Counted from the stretch's first letter, positions 10,157-23,724 are shown. The stretch: 64,000 bases of DNA from Zea mays (GCF_902167145.1 NC_050101.1:135748990-135812989); one strand, 5' to 3'. Notes: generated by a model not told the origin, from the sequence alone. Made by a program: numbers and translations.

Positions 10157-13100
10157 GTGATGTCGGGAGCATCCACCAAGAGGGATCTCGGGACCGGCGA
10201 CAAGTCCGCAAGCTCGGGAAGAACACACTCAAGTGAGTCCGCCCACAAGGACAAGGAGGAATCCTCTTCCTCCATCAAGTCCCATCAGATGGGTGACAAG
10301 AAGAAGAAAATGAGGAAGGTGGTCTACTACAAGACAGACTCTTCGTCACCCTCCACCTCCGGCTCGGAATCGGCCTCCACCACTTCAAAGCGCCATGAGC
10401 GCAAGAAGAACAGTAAGATGCCCCTTCGCTATCCTCGCATTTCTAGACGCACTCCATTACTCTCCGTTCCATTAGGCAAACCACCTATGTTTGAAGGTGA
10501 AGATTATTCTATGTGGAGTGATAAAATGAGGCATCACCTAACCTCACTCCACAAAAGCATATGGGATATTGTTGAGTATGGAGTGCAGGTACCAAAGAAG
10601 GGAGACAAAGATTACGACTCGGAGGAGGTCGAACAAATCCAACACTTCAACTCCCAAGTGTCACACCCGGTTTTAGAAGGCAAACCGAATGCGAACCATG
10701 TACGTGCCAGGATCAGCAATTCACGTACATAGCAGTTACATAACATGGACATCATCACACAGTGCTCAAATAGTATTAAAAAAGGGAAATAATAGTCGAT
10801 TACATCATGATGTCTGAGACATCCACATAGTCTTTACAAATAATCAAAGTGCGGAAAAGAAACGTAGATAAACGCGGCCTTCACAGGCAGCTGATTGGGG
10901 GTTGCCGCTAACCCACGCCTAGAACTCGTCGTAGTCTTGGAACTCCTGGAAGTCTCCTTCCACAGCTTTATCTTCACCTGAGCAGTGGTTGCAATGCTGA
11001 CAATCTGGGGATGGGGGGGTTTAGTGTGTAGAGCAAGGGTGAGTACACATCAACGTACTCAGCAAGTATCCTGTTTGACTGTAGTGGACTAGCTTTATGT
11101 GGGGATGAGTCAAGCAGTTGCTTTTAGTTGGTCAGATTATTATTTACTAGTAGAAAGCCAGGTTTTAACATTAACCCAAGTTATTAGCCCGATGTACCCT
11201 TTCCAAACGGAAAGAATACCACTTACCAGCACCATAGTCATAACCAGAACCATCAATCTCATTGCCACCTGTAACCCAAAATGTCTCTGATCAAGTACCA
11301 CTAATCACTGGAGCTCCCTTGGCCGCTCATAACCGTGAGCACGACTGATATATCAGTTTTCAAACACTCTGCTGAGGTTGTGCACTTTACCCACAAGCCG
11401 TGATTCCCTTTCTGCCCGGAGATCATGACTCTCCATTGATCACTACCAAGGTGACCCAACAGGGCATCACTATGTAGCCTTTACAAAGATTCCCCGGGGC
11501 TGTAGCCACCCGTTAGGTTTCCTAAATGCACCACACTCCTCCCCAAGGGGCGAACCCAAACTTGGCAGAGCGAGCCGCATACACCGAGCCCCATTGACGG
11601 CACGACGACTAAGTGATCTACACCCCGGATCCTCTAATTATTCAGCTAAGGGCACCCCATTCCACCCTCATGGTTGCACTGTTTTCCCGGGCGGTCATCC
11701 AAAGAACAGGTCCTTACGGAGAGGCACTCGAGAAACCGCTCGAGCCCCCTTAAAGGCCACAAGTATAACATCATAATAAGAGAAGGGAAAACAACGTATC
11801 ATAAATAATCTCATCATGTTCATTGATTATAGTTGAGCAATAGCATAAAGCTAAACAATAATAATCCAACCCAAATAGGTAAACAAGGACATGGATAACA
11901 AAACTAGTCAATCCTTAGGCATAAATGTGTAATGTGGGAGGTGAATTAAAGAATGAATAGGACAGAGATAGGTCAAGGGACACTTGCCTCCACCAACCGA
12001 CTGCTGCTCAGGGGCTTCTCCTGCGAGTTCTTCGGGCTCCTCGACCGAATCGTTCTCTATGCGATTGCAAGCATGCATACATCCATCCATTCAAATTAGG
12101 AAACAAACAGTACACCATACAAGAGAATAAATAAAGTAAATATGCATAGAATATCACATACGATAATGAATTTACCATGGTTAGAAAGAGGCGGGGAAAG
12201 GTCTCGCGAGGGTCAAGGCTTATGCTCGAGGCGCATTACGGGTAGACGAATAACTAGACGCTACGTGCTTTAGTTCTACTTAGCTCCAATTAGTTCTAAC
12301 AAAAGGATTAGCTACATGCATAACTCGAATCATGACCATTTTCAGTTGATCGACATTGGATGAGGTAGATAATTACTTACATGTATTAACTAACGTAAAC
12401 AATTTCTAATTTGGTTTCCATTTATTGATTACATAACACGATCACTACGCACGGAATGCACAGGGGGGGTAGACGGGTGGCTCGGGGTAGACGATCGTGT
12501 CGCGAACGAGTCACACACGCGTCGGGGCCGCGTGCTGGCCGAGCTCGAGGCCGCGCGCCAAAGGTACGCTTGGCCGAGCTCAAGGCCGCGCCGAGGCCAT
12601 CACAACGCGAGCAAGGCACGCCGGTGGCACGCCGGGGCGGGCGGGCGAACACGGGCGACGGCGACGTCGCGGACAGGGGAGCGCGTCGAGCCGCCATGGC
12701 CGGGACGGCCGGGGCCGGCGGGCGCGGCCGGGGGCGACGAGTAGGGGGCGGGCTAGCTGGGGCGGGGCCGAGCGCGGCCGGGCGCGGCCGGGCATGGCCG
12801 GACGGGGCGAGGCCGGGGTCGGGGGCGACCGAGCTCGAGGCGAGGGCGGGCGCGGCCGGCGTGGCCGCGGCGGGGCCGGGGCTGGGGCCGGGCGGCGTGG
12901 GGCGAGGCTGGGCGCGGCCGGGCATGGCCGGACGGGGCGAGCGCGCCCACGGCGCGGGGGAGGGCGCCGGCGAGAGGGGGAAGGAGGAGGAAGGGGAGGG
13001 AGAAGAGGGGAGGGGAGGGGAGGGGGAGGGAGGGCGCGTGAGGCCGACTGGGCCGCCGCGGGGCCCACGCGGGAAGGGGGGGCTGGGCCAAAAGGGGGAG

Positions 13101-15514
13101 GAGAGGGAGGAGAGAGAAAAGAAAGGTTTTTTCCTTTTTTGATATCTATTTTCTATATAAATGCTTTCACAATTTCAAACAACCAAAAAAAGTGCATGGT
13201 TCGGCATGATGCAACAAATCAAGGAAATTAACTCTAGGGTTTACTATTATCATATAACTTAAAGTTTTGAAGACGGGTGAGGTTTTAGCGAAAAGAAATG
13301 GGAAAGAGAGGTAACACCCGAATTTGGAGAGTGAAGAAAAAGAAAAAATTCAACTCCAAAAAAAATTCGGGGTGTTACACCAAGCCACGACTATACTCCT
13401 CGCCTCTCTAAGTCGAGAGGAGTATAATAAGGTGGAAGGGTTGAAGAGTGCAAAGGAGATTTGGGACGTGCTAAAGACCGCGCACGAAGGAGACGAGGTG
13501 ACCAAGATCACCAAGCGAGAGACGATCAAGGGGGAGCTCGGTCGCTTCTGGCTTCGCGAAGGGGAGGAGCCACAAGATATGTACAACCGGCTCAAGACCT
13601 TGGTGAACCAAGTGCGCAACCTCGGGAGCAAAAAATGGGATGACCATGAAATGGTTAAGGTTATTTTTAGATCACTTGTGTTCCTTAACCCTACGCAAGT
13701 TCAATTAATTCGTGGTAATCCTAGATATACACTAATGACTCCCGACGAAGTAATAGGAAACTTTGTGAGCTTTGAGTTGATGATCAAAGGCTCAAAGAAA
13801 ATTATCGAGCACGACGGCCCCTCCACGCCCGAAGCACAACCGGTCGCATTCAAGGCGACGGAGGAGAAGAAAGAGGAGTCTACATCAAGTAGACAACCCA
13901 TCGACGCCTCTAAGCTCGACAATGAGAAAATGGCGCTCATCATCAAGAGCTTCCACCAAATCCTCAAACAAAGGAAGGGGAAAGATTATAAGCCCCGTTC
14001 CAAGAAGGTGTGCTACAAGTGTGGTAAGCCCGGTCATTTCATTGCTAAATGTCCTTTATCTAGTGATAGTGACAGGGGCGACGACAAGAAGGGCAAGAGG
14101 AGAGAAAAGAGGAGGTATTACAAGAAGAAGGGCGGCGATGCCCATGTGTGCCGCGAGTGGGACTCCGACGAGAGCTCCTCCGACTCCTCATCCGACGAGG
14201 ACGCCGCCAACATCGCCGTCACCAAAGGGCTCCTCTTCCCCAACGTCGGCCACAAGTGCCTCATGGCAAAGGACGGCAAAAAGAAAAAGGTGAAATCAAA
14301 ATCCTCCACTAAATATGCATTCTCTAGTGATGAAGATAATGCTAGTGATGAGGAGGATAATTTGCGTACCCTTTTTGCCAACCTAAACATGCAACAAAAG
14401 GAAAAACTAAATGAATTAATTAGTGCTATTCATGAGAAGGATGATCTCTTGGACTCTCAAGAGGACTTCCTAATTAAGGAAAATAAGAAGCATGTTAAGG
14501 TTAAGAATGCTTATGCTCTAGAAGTAGAAAAATGTGAAAATTATCTAGTGAGCTAAGCACATGCCATGATATTATTACCAACCTTAGAAATGAGAATGCT
14601 AGTTTAATTGCTAAGGTTGATTCAAATGCTTGTGATGCTTCAATTCCCAATCTTAGAGATAATAATGTTGAATTACTTGCTAAGATTGAAGAATTAAATG
14701 TTTCTCTTGCTAGCCTTAGAAATGATAATGAAAAATTAATTGCTAAGTCTAAAGAAATAGATGTTTGCAATGCTTCCATTTCCAATCTTAGAGATAACAA
14801 TGATATTTTACGTGCTAAGATTGTTGAACTTAATTCTTGCAAACCCTCTACATCTACCAGTGGGCATGTCACTATTTGCACTAGATGTAGAGGTATTAAC
14901 ATTGATGCTATTCATGATCATATGGCTTTAATTAAACAACAAAATGATCATATAGCAAAATTAGATGCTAAAATTGCCGAGCATGACTTAGAAAATGAAA
15001 AATTTAAATTTGCTAGAAGTATGCTCTATAGTGGGAGACGCCCTGGCATCAAGGATGACATTCGCTTCCAAAAGGGGGACAATGTCAAACTTAATGCCCC
15101 TCCTAAAAATTGTCAAACTTTGTTAAGGGCAAAGCTCCCATGCCTCAGGATAACGAGGGTTACATTTTGTACCCTGCCGGTTATCCCGAGAGCAAAATTA
15201 GGAGAATTCACTCTAGGAAGTCTCACTCTGGCCCTAATCATGCTTTTATGTATAAGGGTGAGACATCTAGCTCTAGGCAATCAACCCGTGCAAAATTGCC
15301 TAAGAAGAAAACTCCTATTGCATCAAATGATTCTAACATTTCATTTAAGACTTTTGATGCATCGTATGTTTTAACTAACAAATCCGGCAAGGTAGTTGCC
15401 AAGTATGTTGGGGGCAAACACAAGGGATCAAAGACTTGTGTTTGGGTACCCAAAGTTCTTGTATCTAATGTCAAAGGACCCAAAACCATTTGGGCACCTA
15501 AAGTCAAGAACTAA
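10157..15514 (+). pseudogene. Sirevirus A gag, interrupted and frameshifted
   Basis: Part one (10157-10658) starts MSGASTKRDLG with a Ser/Lys-rich head and the gag motif PPMFEGEDYSMWSDKM. It is cut by the solo LTR and resumes at 13385 with ATTILLASLSREEYNKVEG. The retroviral-type zinc knuckle CYKCGKPGHFIAKC is at about 14010-14050. A one-base loss near 14548 ends the frame early, and a second shift occurs near 15105. Between them is a long heptad-like coiled-coil region (repeated NLRDNN / SLRNDN). Gag ends with TAA at 15512-15514. Homologous order in Sirevirus B confirms the assignment. It would form the virus-like particle if intact; here it cannot. Confidence 0.88.
10659..13379 (-). repeat. 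Solo LTR (gypsy-type) inserted in Sirevirus A gag
   Basis: A perfect 5-bp duplication, CCAAG (10654-10658 and 13380-13384), flanks a 2721-bp segment with TG...CA ends (TGTCACACCCGG... and ...GGGGTGTTACA). No PBS, PPT or coding domain is present, so a solo LTR left by recombination fits best. Minus orientation (TGTAACACCCCG start, ACCGGGTGTGACA end) matches Tekay/Del-like grass gypsy LTRs as I remember them. It contains a very GC- and CpG-rich block at 12440-13130 in which long ORFs arise by composition alone. The plant gypsy clade assignment is tentative. Confidence 0.75.
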
Positions 15515-16097
15515 ACTTGTTTTGTAGGTTTATGCATCCGGGGGCTCAAGTTGGATCATCGACAGCGGGTGCACAAACCATATGACAGGGGAGAAGAAGA
15601 TGTTCTCCTCCTACGAGAAAAACCAAGATCCCCAACGAGCGATCACATTCGGGGATGGAAACCAAGGTTTGGTCAAAGGATTGGGTAAAATTGCTATATC
15701 TCCTGACCATTCCATTTCCAATGTTTTTCTTGTAGACTCTTTAGATTACAACTTGCTTTCCGTTTCTCAATTATGCAAAATGGGCTATAACTGTCTTTTT
15801 ACAGATATAGGTGTTACTGTCTTTGGAAGAAGTGATGATTCAGTAGCATTTAAGGGAGTGTTAGAGGGTCAGCTATACTTGGTAGACTTTGATAGAGCTG
15901 AACTCAACACTTGCTTAATTGCTAAGACTAACATGGGCTGGCTCTGGCATCGCCGACTAGCACATGTTGGAATAAAGAATCTTCACAAACTTCTAAAGGG
16001 AGAACACATTTTGGGACTAACAAATGTTCATTTTGAGAAAGACAGGATTTGTAGCACATGTCAGGCAGGGAAGCAAGTTGGTGTTCATCATCCACAC

Positions 16098-17343
16098 CGA
16101 GAGCACCTAGAGGGGGGGGGGTTAATAGGTGATCCTGTGAAACTTGAAAACTTAAGCCACAAAACTTGGTTAATTGTTAGCACAATAATTGCCAAGTGGC
16201 TAGAGAGGAGTCAAAACACAATAACCACGAGAAATCAATCACAGAGATGACACGATGGTTATCCCGTGGTTCGGCCAAGACCAACGCTTGCCTACTCCAC
16301 GTTGTGGCGTCCCAACGGACGAGGGTTGCAATCAACCCCTCTCAAGAGGTCCAAAGACCCACTTGAATACCACGATGTTTTGCTTGCTTTTTCTCAATCC
16401 CGTTTGCGAGGAATCTCCACAACTTGGAGCCTCTCGCCCTTACACTTGAAATTCACAAAGAAGCACGGAGCAAGGGAGGGATTAGCAACGCACTCAAGAC
16501 AAGAAATCACAGCAACACCACGCACACAAGTCGCAACAAGAGCTCACAACACAACTCAAAGAGTTCACTACTCAACTAGAGCTCTAATTGCTATCACAAA
16601 GAATCAAAGGCGCAGAATCGTTGTCTTGGTGCTTAGGAATGTTGTAGGAATGCTTGGTGTTGTCCTCCATGCGCCTAGGGGTCCCTTTTATAGCCCCAAG
16701 GCAGCTAGGAGCCGTTGAGAGCAATCTAGGAAGGCTGATCTTGCCTTCTGTCGACTGGCGCACCGGACAGTCCGGTGCACACCGGACACTGTCCGGTGCC
16801 CGATTTCTTTCCTTAAGCGGCGCAGCCGACCGTTGGCAGCCAGAGAGCCGTTGGCGCACCGGACATGTCCGGTGCACACCGGACAGTCCGGTGCCCCCTT
16901 CTAGCCATTGGCTCGACCACGTGTCCCGCGCAGATCGCGCGGCCGACCGTTGGCCCGGCCGACCGTTGGCTCATCGGACAGTCCGGTGCACACCGGACAG
17001 TCCGGTGAATTATAGTCGTACGCCGCCGGTGAATTCCCGAGAGCGGCCACTTCGCTCGAGCCAGCCTGGCGCACCGGACACTGTCCGGTGCACCACCGGA
17101 CAGTCCGGTGCTCCCAGACTCAGCAGAGTCTTGGCTGCTCGAGCCAAGACATTTCCAATTAGATTTTTCCTGTTTCCAGCACTTAGACACAACACATTAG
17201 TCCATAAAATAATGTACTAAGTCTGAGAAACATACCTTTATCCTTGATTTGTACTTTGTCCACCTTTTTACACTTAGGCACTTGTGTTGGGCACTAAATC
17301 ACCAAAATACTTAGAAATGGCCCAAGGGCACATTTCCCTTTCA
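16098..17343 (-). repeat. 3' LTR of Sirevirus B
   Basis: It pairs with 23775-25019. Its outer tip reads CG instead of TG on the plus strand (16098-16099), a point change. It carries a TATA-like CTATAAAAGG (minus, about 16696-16686) and many CCGGACAGTCCGG-type palindromes at 16755-17115, typical of Sirevirus LTRs. Confidence 0.95.
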
Positions 17344-17360
17344 ATCTCCCCCTTTTTGGT
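17344..17360 (-). other. Polypurine tract of Sirevirus B
   Basis: On the minus strand CCAAAAAGGGGGAGAT lies directly next to the 3' LTR, where plus-strand DNA synthesis would be primed. Similar purine runs recur at about 17585, 17742 and 17993. Confidence 0.85.
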
Positions 17361-18122
17361 GATTTATGCCAACACAACATAAAGCAAGTAGAACAAATAC
17401 AAAATCGATTCAAATAAGAACTCAAATTGTTTTGATTCAAATTTGACATATATGGATCACTCTTTGCCACCACTTGGTTTGTTTTTGCAAATCAAACTCA
17501 AATATCTATCTCTTAGTCAAACACACATGTTAAGACATAAAGAGAGTCATTCCAAGAGAAATTGATTCAAGATTTCAAAAACTCCCCCTTTTTCCATAAT
17601 CAACAATTCTCCCCACAAGAAGCCAACTTTTGACAAGAGAGACAATAAAAGAGTTTTGACAAACCAAAAGCTCTATTCTACTATTTTCAAAATCTCTCAA
17701 GTGGTAGCTGATCCATTTATCACTTTGGCCTTTATTTTCTCCCCCTTTGGCATCAAGCACCAAAACGGGATAAATCTTGGCCCTTTAACCCCATTGCCTC
17801 ACCAAAATCTTCAAATAAGAGTACAAAGGCAATAAGAGTATAAAGATGAACTTGGAAAAGTTACTCTTTTCATCGGAGTGCAGTGGAAGTCTTGCATGGT
17901 CCAAGTCCACCTTTTCCCTTTCAAACCTCCTTTGAGACTAACAAGCCAACTCAAGCACATGGTTAGTCTCAAAGGGTCAAGTTGTAACACATCTCCCCCT
18001 AAACATGTGCATCACTTTGCAACGGACTTGTGAGGTCCAGGGAGTGTTTGTACAACTTGAGCACCATTATTAAGCAACAAAATGCAACATGATCAAAGGC
18101 ATAAACACATGTATGCTGTAAA
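17361..18122 (-). other. Sirevirus B noncoding tail with repeated PPT-like motifs
   Basis: This lies between the pol stop and the PPT. It has no credible ORF but carries several copies of the GGGGGAG core. Clusters of extra PPTs upstream of the 3' LTR are a known Sirevirus trait. Confidence 0.7.
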
Positions 18123-21100
18123 TCAATCCAAGTTCCGTGAATCTAAGACATTTAGCTCACTACGCAACCTGCAAAAGGTCTTCTCATCTAGAGGTTTGGT
18201 AAAGATATCGGCTAGCTGGTTCTCGGTGCTAACATGAAATACTTCGATATCTCCCTTTTGCTGGTGGTCTCTCAAAAAGTGATGCCGGATGTCTATGTGC
18301 TTTGTGCGGCTGTGTTCAACAGGATTATCCGCCATGCGGATAGCACTCTCATTATCACATAGGAGTGGGACTTTGCTCAGATTGTAGCCAAAGTCCCTGA
18401 GGGTTTGCCTCATCCAAAGTAGTTGCGCGCAACACTGTCCTGCGGCAACATACTCGGCCTCAGCGGTGGATAGGGCAACGGAGGTCTGTTTCTTAGAATT
18501 CCATGACACCAGGGACCTTCCTAAGAATTGGCACGTCCCCGATGTACTCTTTCTATCGACCTTACATCCAGCATAGTCGGAATCTGAATATCCAATTAGG
18601 TCAAAGGTAGACCCCTTTGGATACCAGAGCCCGAAGCAAGGCGTATCAACTAAATATCTAAGGATTCGCTTCACTGCCACTAAGTGACACTCCTTAGGAT
18701 CGGATTGAAATCTAGCACACATGCATACGCTAAGCATAATATCCGGTCTACTAGCACATAAGTAAAGTAACGACCCTATCATTGACCGGTATGCCTTTTG
18801 ATCAACGGACTTACCTCCTTTGTTGAGGTCGGTGTGTCCGTCGGTCCCCATCGGAGTCTTTGCGGGCTTGGCATCCTTCATCCCAAACCGCTTCAGCAAG
18901 TCTTGCGTGTACTTCGTTTGAGAGATGAAGGTACCGTCCTTGAGTTGCTTCACTTGGAACCCAAGGAAGTAGTTCAGCTCGCCCATCATTGACATCTCGA
19001 ATTTCTGCGTCATCACCCTGCTAAACTCTTCACAAGACTTTTTATTAGTAGAACCAAATATTATGTCATCGACATAAATTTGGCATACAAAAAGATCACC
19101 GTCACAAGTCTTAGTGAAAAGAGTTGGATCGGCTTTCCCAACCTTGAAAGCATTAGCAATTAAGAAATCTCTAAGGCATTCATACCATGCTCTTGGGGCT
19201 TGCTTAAGTCCATAGAGCGCCTTAGAGAGCTTACACACGTGGTCGGGGTACCGTTCATCCTCGAAGCCAGGGGGTTGCTCCACGTACACCTCCTCCTTGA
19301 TCGGCCCATTGAGGAAAGCGCTCTTCACATCCATTTGGTACAACCTGAAAGAATGGTGAGCGGCATATGCTAGCAAGATACGAATTGATTCTAGCCTAGC
19401 CACAGGAGCAAACGTTTCCTCAAAGTCCAAACCTGCGACTTGGGCATACCCTTTTGCCACAAGTCGAGCCTTGTTCCTCGTCACCACCCCGTGCTCGTCC
19501 TGTTTGTTGCGGAACACCCACTTGGTTCCCACAACATTTTGCTTGGGACGAGGCACCAGTGTCCAAACTTCATTGCGCTTGAAGTTGTTGAGTTCCTCTT
19601 GCATGGCCAACACCCAGTCCGGATCTAGCAAGGCCTCTTCTACCCTGAAAGGCTTAATAGAAGAGACAAACGAGTAATGCTCACAAAAATTAACTAATCG
19701 AGACCGAGTAGTTACTCCCTTGCTTATGTCACCCAGAATTTGATCGACGGGATGATCCCTTTGAATCATCGCTCGAACTTGGGTTGGAGGTGCCGGTTGC
19801 GCTTCTTCCTCCATCACATGATCATCTTGTGCTCCCCCTTGATCACACGCCTCTTGTTGATTAACCTGTTCATCGTTTTGAGTTGGGGGATTCACCATAG
19901 TTGAGGAATAAGGTTGATCTCGCTCATTTTGTTCCTGTGGCCGCACTTCTCCAATCGCCATGGTGCGAATTGCGGCCGTTGGAACGTCTTCTTCATCTAC
20001 ATCATCACAATCAACAACTTGCTCTCTTGGAGAGCCATTAGTCTCATCAAATACAACGTCGCTAGAGACTTCAACCAAACCCGATGATTTGTTGAAGACT
20101 CTATACGCCTTTGTATTTGAATCATAACCTAACAAAAACCCTTCTACAGCTTTGGGAGCAAACTTAGAATTTCTACCCTTCTTCACTAGAATGTAGCATT
20201 TGCTCCCAAATACACGAAAGTAAGATACATTGGGTTTGTTACCGGTTAGTAGCTCATACGAGGTCTTCTTGAGGAGTCGGTGAAGGTAGACCCTGTTGAT
20301 GGCGTGGCAAGCCGTGTTCACGGCTTCCGACCAAAAGCACTCGGGGGTCTTGAATTCTCCAAGCATCGTCCTCGCCATATCGATGAGCGTCCTGTTCTTC
20401 CTCTCTACCACACCATTTTGTTGTGGTGTGTAGGGAGCGGAGAGCTCGTGCTTGATCCCTTCCTCCTCAAGAAACTCCTCCACTTGAAGGTTCTTGAACT
20501 CGGACCCGTTGTCGCTCCTTATCTTCTTCACCTTGAGCTCAAACTCATTTTGAGCTCTCCTTAGGAAGCGCTTGAGGGTCCCTTGGGTTTCAGACTTATC
20601 CTGCAAAAAGAACACCCAAGTGAAGCGGGAAAAGTCATCAACAATAACTAGACCATACTTACTTCCTCCTATGCTTAGATAGGCGACGGGTCCGAAGAGG
20701 TCCATATGTAGCAGCTCCAGGGGTCTTGATGTGGTCATCACATTCTTGTTGTGATGCGCTCCTCCCACTTGTTTACCTGCTTGACAAGCTGCACAAGGTC
20801 TATCTTTTTCGAAAGTAACATTGGTTAGACCTATCACGTGTTCTCCCTTTAGAAGCTTGTGAAGGTTCTTCATCCCCACATGTGCTAAGCGGCGATGCCA
20901 TAGCCAGCCCATGCTAGTCTTAGCAATTAAGCATGCATCTAGATCGGCCTCCTCTTTTGCAAAATCGACTAAATAAAGTTTGCCGTCTAATACACCCTTA
21001 AAAGCTAGTGAACCATCACTTCTTCTAAAGACAGACACATCTACATTTGTAAATAGACAATTATATCCCATATTGCATAATTGACTAACAAATAGCAAGT

Positions 21101-21323
21101 TATATCCAAGAGACTCAACTAAAAACACATTAGAGATAGAGTGCTCATTTGAAATAGCAATTTTACCTAATCCTTTTACCTTGCCTTGATTCCCATCACC
21201 GAATATTATTGAATCTTGGGAATCCTTGTTTTTGAAGTAGGAGGTGAACATCTTCTTCTCCCCCGTCATATGGTTTGTGCATCCGCTGTCGATAATCCAG
21301 CTTGAACCCCCAGATGCATAACC
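18123..21323 (-). CDS. pol: Sirevirus B pol polyprotein (protease, integrase, RT, RNaseH)
   Basis: The open frame of about 1066 residues starts in phase just after a splice-acceptor-like TTTGCCTTGCAG at the gag-pol junction; there is no ATG. In order it has protease [13 protein letters not shown] (residues about 8-20), the integrase zinc domain [15 protein letters not shown]...CAACQAGKQ (about 140-185), the integrase core [11 protein letters not shown] and [14 protein letters not shown] (about 270-310), [17 protein letters not shown] and YVDDIIFGS (about 660-755), and RNase[19 protein letters not shown] and [13 protein letters not shown] (about 910-960). All expected catalytic motifs are present and there are no stops. 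Pol lies in a different frame from gag, so it must be made by splicing or a recoding event. Confidence 0.93.
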   Translation of the reverse strand, partial: GYASGGSSWIIDSGCTNHMTGEKKMFTSYFKNKDSQDSIIFGDGNQGKVKGLGKIAISNEHSISNVFLVESLGYNLLFVSQLCNMGYNCLFTNVDVSVFRRSDGSLAFKGVLDGKLYLVDFAKEEADLDACLIAKTSMGWLWHRRLAHVGMKNLHKLLKGEHVIGLTNVTFEKDRPCAACQAGKQVGGAHHNKNVMTTSRPLELLHMDLFGPVAYLSIGGSKYGLVIVDDFSRFTWVFFLQDKSETQGTLKRFLRRAQNEFELKVKKIRSDNGSEFKNLQVEEFLEEEGIKHELSAPYTPQQNGVVERKNRTLIDMARTMLGEFKTPECFWSEAVNTACHAINRVYLHRLLKKTSYELLTGNKPNVSYFRVFGSKCYILVKKGRNSKFAPKAVEGFLLGYDSNTKAYRVFNKSSGLVEVSSDVVFDETNGSPREQVVDCDDVDEEDVPTAAIRTMAIGEVRPQEQNERDQPYSSTMVNPPTQNDEQVNQQEACDQGGAQDDHVMEEEAQPAPPTQVRAMIQRDHPVDQILGDISKGVTTRSRLVNFCEHYSFVSSIKPFRVEEALLDPDWVLAMQEELNNFKRNEVWTLVPRPKQNVVGTKWVFRNKQDEHGVVTRNKARLVAKGYAQVAGLDFEETFAPVARLESIRILLAYAAHHSFRLYQMDVKSAFLNGPIKEEVYVEQPPGFEDERYPDHVCKLSKALYGLKQAPRAWYECLRDFLIANAFKVGKADPTLFTKTCDGDLFVCQIYVDDIIFGSTNKKSCEEFSRVMTQKFEMSMMGELNYFLGFQVKQLKDGTFISQTKYTQDLLKRFGMKDAKPAKTPMGTDGHTDLNKGGKSVDQKAYRSMIGSLLYLCASRPDIMLSVCMCARFQSDPKECHLVAVKRILRYLVDTPCFGLWYPKGSTFDLIGYSDSDYAGCKVDRKSTSGTCQFLGRSLVSWNSKKQTSVALSTAEAEYVAAGQCCAQLLWMRQTLRDFGYNLSKVPLLCDNESAIRMADNPVEHSRTKHIDIRHHFLRDHQQKGDIEVFHVSTENQLADIFTKPLDEKTFCRLRSELNVLDSRNLD

Positions 21324-21336
21324 CTGCAAGGCAAAT

Positions 21337-23724
21337 TTAGGCTTGGGACTTAGGTACCCAACTCTTGTTGGGTCCTACAAGGTTAGTCACAATTATCTTA
21401 GGGACCCAAATGCAAGTTTTATCACCCTTGCATTTTGCCCCTAATTTCCTAGCAACTATCTTCCTATCCTTTCTACAAATTGCAAAGGAAGCATTTAAAG
21501 CATGATAAATTGTAGAAGGACCATTCATAACTTTCCTAGCAGCATGAACAACATTCTTTCTAGGCACATGATGAACATAACTCCTAGACATATCTCTATC
21601 ATGCATATAAGAAGAACTGGAAGCATACATAACATAAGAGTCATAGGCATGTGAATCAAAAGTATTACAACTCCTATGAGACTGTCTTCTATCATTGTAC
21701 ATAAAAGCATGGTTCTTTTTAGTACTACTTGCCATAGGGGCCTTCCCTTTCTCCTTGGCGGAGATGGGAGCCTTATGGCTTGTTAAGTTCTTGGCTTCCC
21801 TCTTGAAGCCAAGCCCATCCTTAATTGAGGGGTGTCTACCAATCGTGTAGGCATCCCTAGCAAATTTTAGTTTATCAAAATCACTTTTCCTAGCCTTAAG
21901 TTGGGCATTAAGACTAGCCATTTCATCATTTAACTTTGCAATAGAAGCTATGTGTTCACTACAGGCATCAATATCAAAGTCTTTACATCTATTGCAAATA
22001 ACAACATTTTCTACACAAGTGGTTGATTTACCAGCTATTTCTATCTTAGCATTCAAATCATCATTAATGCTCCTTAAGCTAGAAATCGTCTCATGGCAAG
22101 AAGATAATTCACAAGAAAGCATTTCATTTCTTTTAACTTCTAAAGCATGAGATTTTTGTGCTTCTACAAATTTGTCATGTTCTTCATACAACAAATCTTC
22201 TTGTTTTTCTAAAAGCCTATTCTTATCATTCAAGGCATCAATTAATTCATTAATTTTATCTACCTTGGTTCTATCTAGGCCCTTAAATAAACATGAATAA
22301 TCTATTTCATCCTCATCACTAGATTCGTCCTCACTTGAAGAAGCATAAGTAGAGTTTCGACTACATACCTTCTTCTCCCTTGCCATAAGGCATGTGTGAC
22401 GCTCGTTGGGGAAGAGAGATGACTTATTGAAGGCGGTGGCGGCGAGTCCTTCATTGTCGGAGTCAGAGGAGGAGCAATCCGAGTCCCACTCCTTTCCTAG
22501 ATGTGCCTCGCCCTTGGCCTTCTTGTAATTTTTCTTCTTTTCCCTCTTGCTCCCGTGTTCCTGGTCACTTTCATTATCGGGACAGTTAGCAATAAAATGA
22601 CCAATCTTACCGCATTTGAAGCATGAGCGCTTCCCTTTGGCTTTGGTCTTGCTTGGCTGTTCCTTGCGACCCTTAAGCGCCGTCTTGAATCTCTTGATGA
22701 TGAGGGCCATCTCTTCATCATTAAGTCCGGCGGCCTCAATTTGTGCTACCTTGCTGGGTAACGCTTCCTTGCTCCTTGTTGCCTTGAGAGCAACGGGTTG
22801 AGGCTCATTGATTGGACCGTTTAGAGCGTCGTCCACGTACCTCGCTTCCTTGATCATCATTCGCCCGCTTACGAATTTTCCAAGGACTTCTTCGGGCGAC
22901 ATTTTGGTGTACCTGGGATTCTCACGAATGTTATTCACCAAATGAGGATCAAGAACGGTAAAGGACCTTAGCATCAATCGGACGACGTCGTGGTCCGTCC
23001 ATCGCGTGCTTCCGTAGCTCCTTATTTTGTTGATAAGGGTCTTGAGTCGGTTGTATGTTTGTGTCGGCTCCTCGCCCCTTATCATCGCGAATCGTCCAAG
23101 CTCGCCCTCCACCAACTCCATCTTGGTGAGCAAGGTGACGTTGTTCCCCTCATGTGAAATCTTGAGGGTGTCCCAGATCTGCTTGGCGTTATCCAAGCCA
23201 CTCACTTTGTGATATTCATCCCTGCACAATGAAGCTAGAAGAACAGTAGTAGCTTGTGCATTCTTATGAATTTGCTCATTAATGAACATGGGACTATCCG
23301 AACTATCAAAGTGCATTCCACTCTCTACAATCTCCCATATACTAGGATGGAGAGAGAACAAGTGACTACGCATTTTATGACTCCAAAATCCGTAGTCCTC
23401 TCCATCAAAATGAGGAGGTTTACCAAGTGGAATAGATAATAAATGAGCATTTGCACTTTGAGGAATACGAGAGTAGTCAAAAGAAAAGTTCGAATTAACC
23501 GATTTCCTTCTCTCGTAGTCGTTGTGGTCGTCGTCCTTTTGGGAGGAAGTAGACTCATCGCTATCGTCGTAGTAGACGATCTCCTTGATGCGCCTCGTCT
23601 TCTTCTTCTTCCCTTCTTTCCGTCTATGGCCCGAGCCGGAGTCGGTAGGCTTGTCATCCTTCGGCTCGTTGAATATAGACTCCTTCTCGTTGTTGACCAC
23701 CATCCCCTTTCCCTTAGGATCCAT
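21337..23724 (-). CDS. gag: Sirevirus B gag
   Basis: This is an intact 795-codon frame with an ATG about 50 bp inside the 5' LTR. It has a Lys/Arg/Ser-rich N-terminus, the copia gag core [19 protein letters not shown] (about residues 105-125) and [17 protein letters not shown], then the zinc knuckle [14 protein letters not shown] (about 365-380). A long C-terminal coiled-coil follows, and the protein ends in a basic tail WVPKSQA. This is longer than most copia gags, as is normal for Sireviruses. It is expected to form virus-like particles and package element RNA. Gag stops 14 nt before the start of the pol reading frame. Confidence 0.93.
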   Translation of the reverse strand: MDPKGKGMVVNNEKESIFNEPKDDKPTDSGSGHRRKEGKKKKTRRIKEIVYYDDSDESTSSQKDDDHNDYERRKSVNSNFSFDYSRIPQSANAHLLSIPLGKPPHFDGEDYGFWSHKMRSHLFSLHPSIWEIVESGMHFDSSDSPMFINEQIHKNAQATTVLLASLCRDEYHKVSGLDNAKQIWDTLKISHEGNNVTLLTKMELVEGELGRFAMIRGEEPTQTYNRLKTLINKIRSYGSTRWTDHDVVRLMLRSFTVLDPHLVNNIRENPRYTKMSPEEVLGKFVSGRMMIKEARYVDDALNGPINEPQPVALKATRSKEALPSKVAQIEAAGLNDEEMALIIKRFKTALKGRKEQPSKTKAKGKRSCFKCGKIGHFIANCPDNESDQEHGSKREKKKNYKKAKGEAHLGKEWDSDCSSSDSDNEGLAATAFNKSSLFPNERHTCLMAREKKVCSRNSTYASSSEDESSDEDEIDYSCLFKGLDRTKVDKINELIDALNDKNRLLEKQEDLLYEEHDKFVEAQKSHALEVKRNEMLSCELSSCHETISSLRSINDDLNAKIEIAGKSTTCVENVVICNRCKDFDIDACSEHIASIAKLNDEMASLNAQLKARKSDFDKLKFARDAYTIGRHPSIKDGLGFKREAKNLTSHKAPISAKEKGKAPMASSTKKNHAFMYNDRRQSHRSCNTFDSHAYDSYVMYASSSSYMHDRDMSRSYVHHVPRKNVVHAARKVMNGPSTIYHALNASFAICRKDRKIVARKLGAKCKGDKTCIWVPKIIVTNLVGPNKSWVPKSQA

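Noticed and set aside
12422..13231. Several long Arg/Gly/Pro/Ala-rich ORFs on both strands
   Set aside because: They lie in an extremely GC-rich block of a solo LTR where stops are rare in every frame; no domain or start context supports them.
10659..13379. DNA transposon with inverted TGTcACACCC ends
   Set aside because: A 5-bp duplication and TG...CA tips fit an LTR better; the inverted tips are short and common for gypsy LTRs.
16753..17115. Regularly spaced palindromes resembling a CRISPR-like array
   Set aside because: They are CCGGACAGTCCGG palindromes of Sirevirus LTRs, irregularly spaced and without spacers, in a plant genome.
21324..21329. TTG start codon for Sirevirus B pol
   Set aside because: TTG is not a credible plant start here; pol more likely begins after splicing or recoding.
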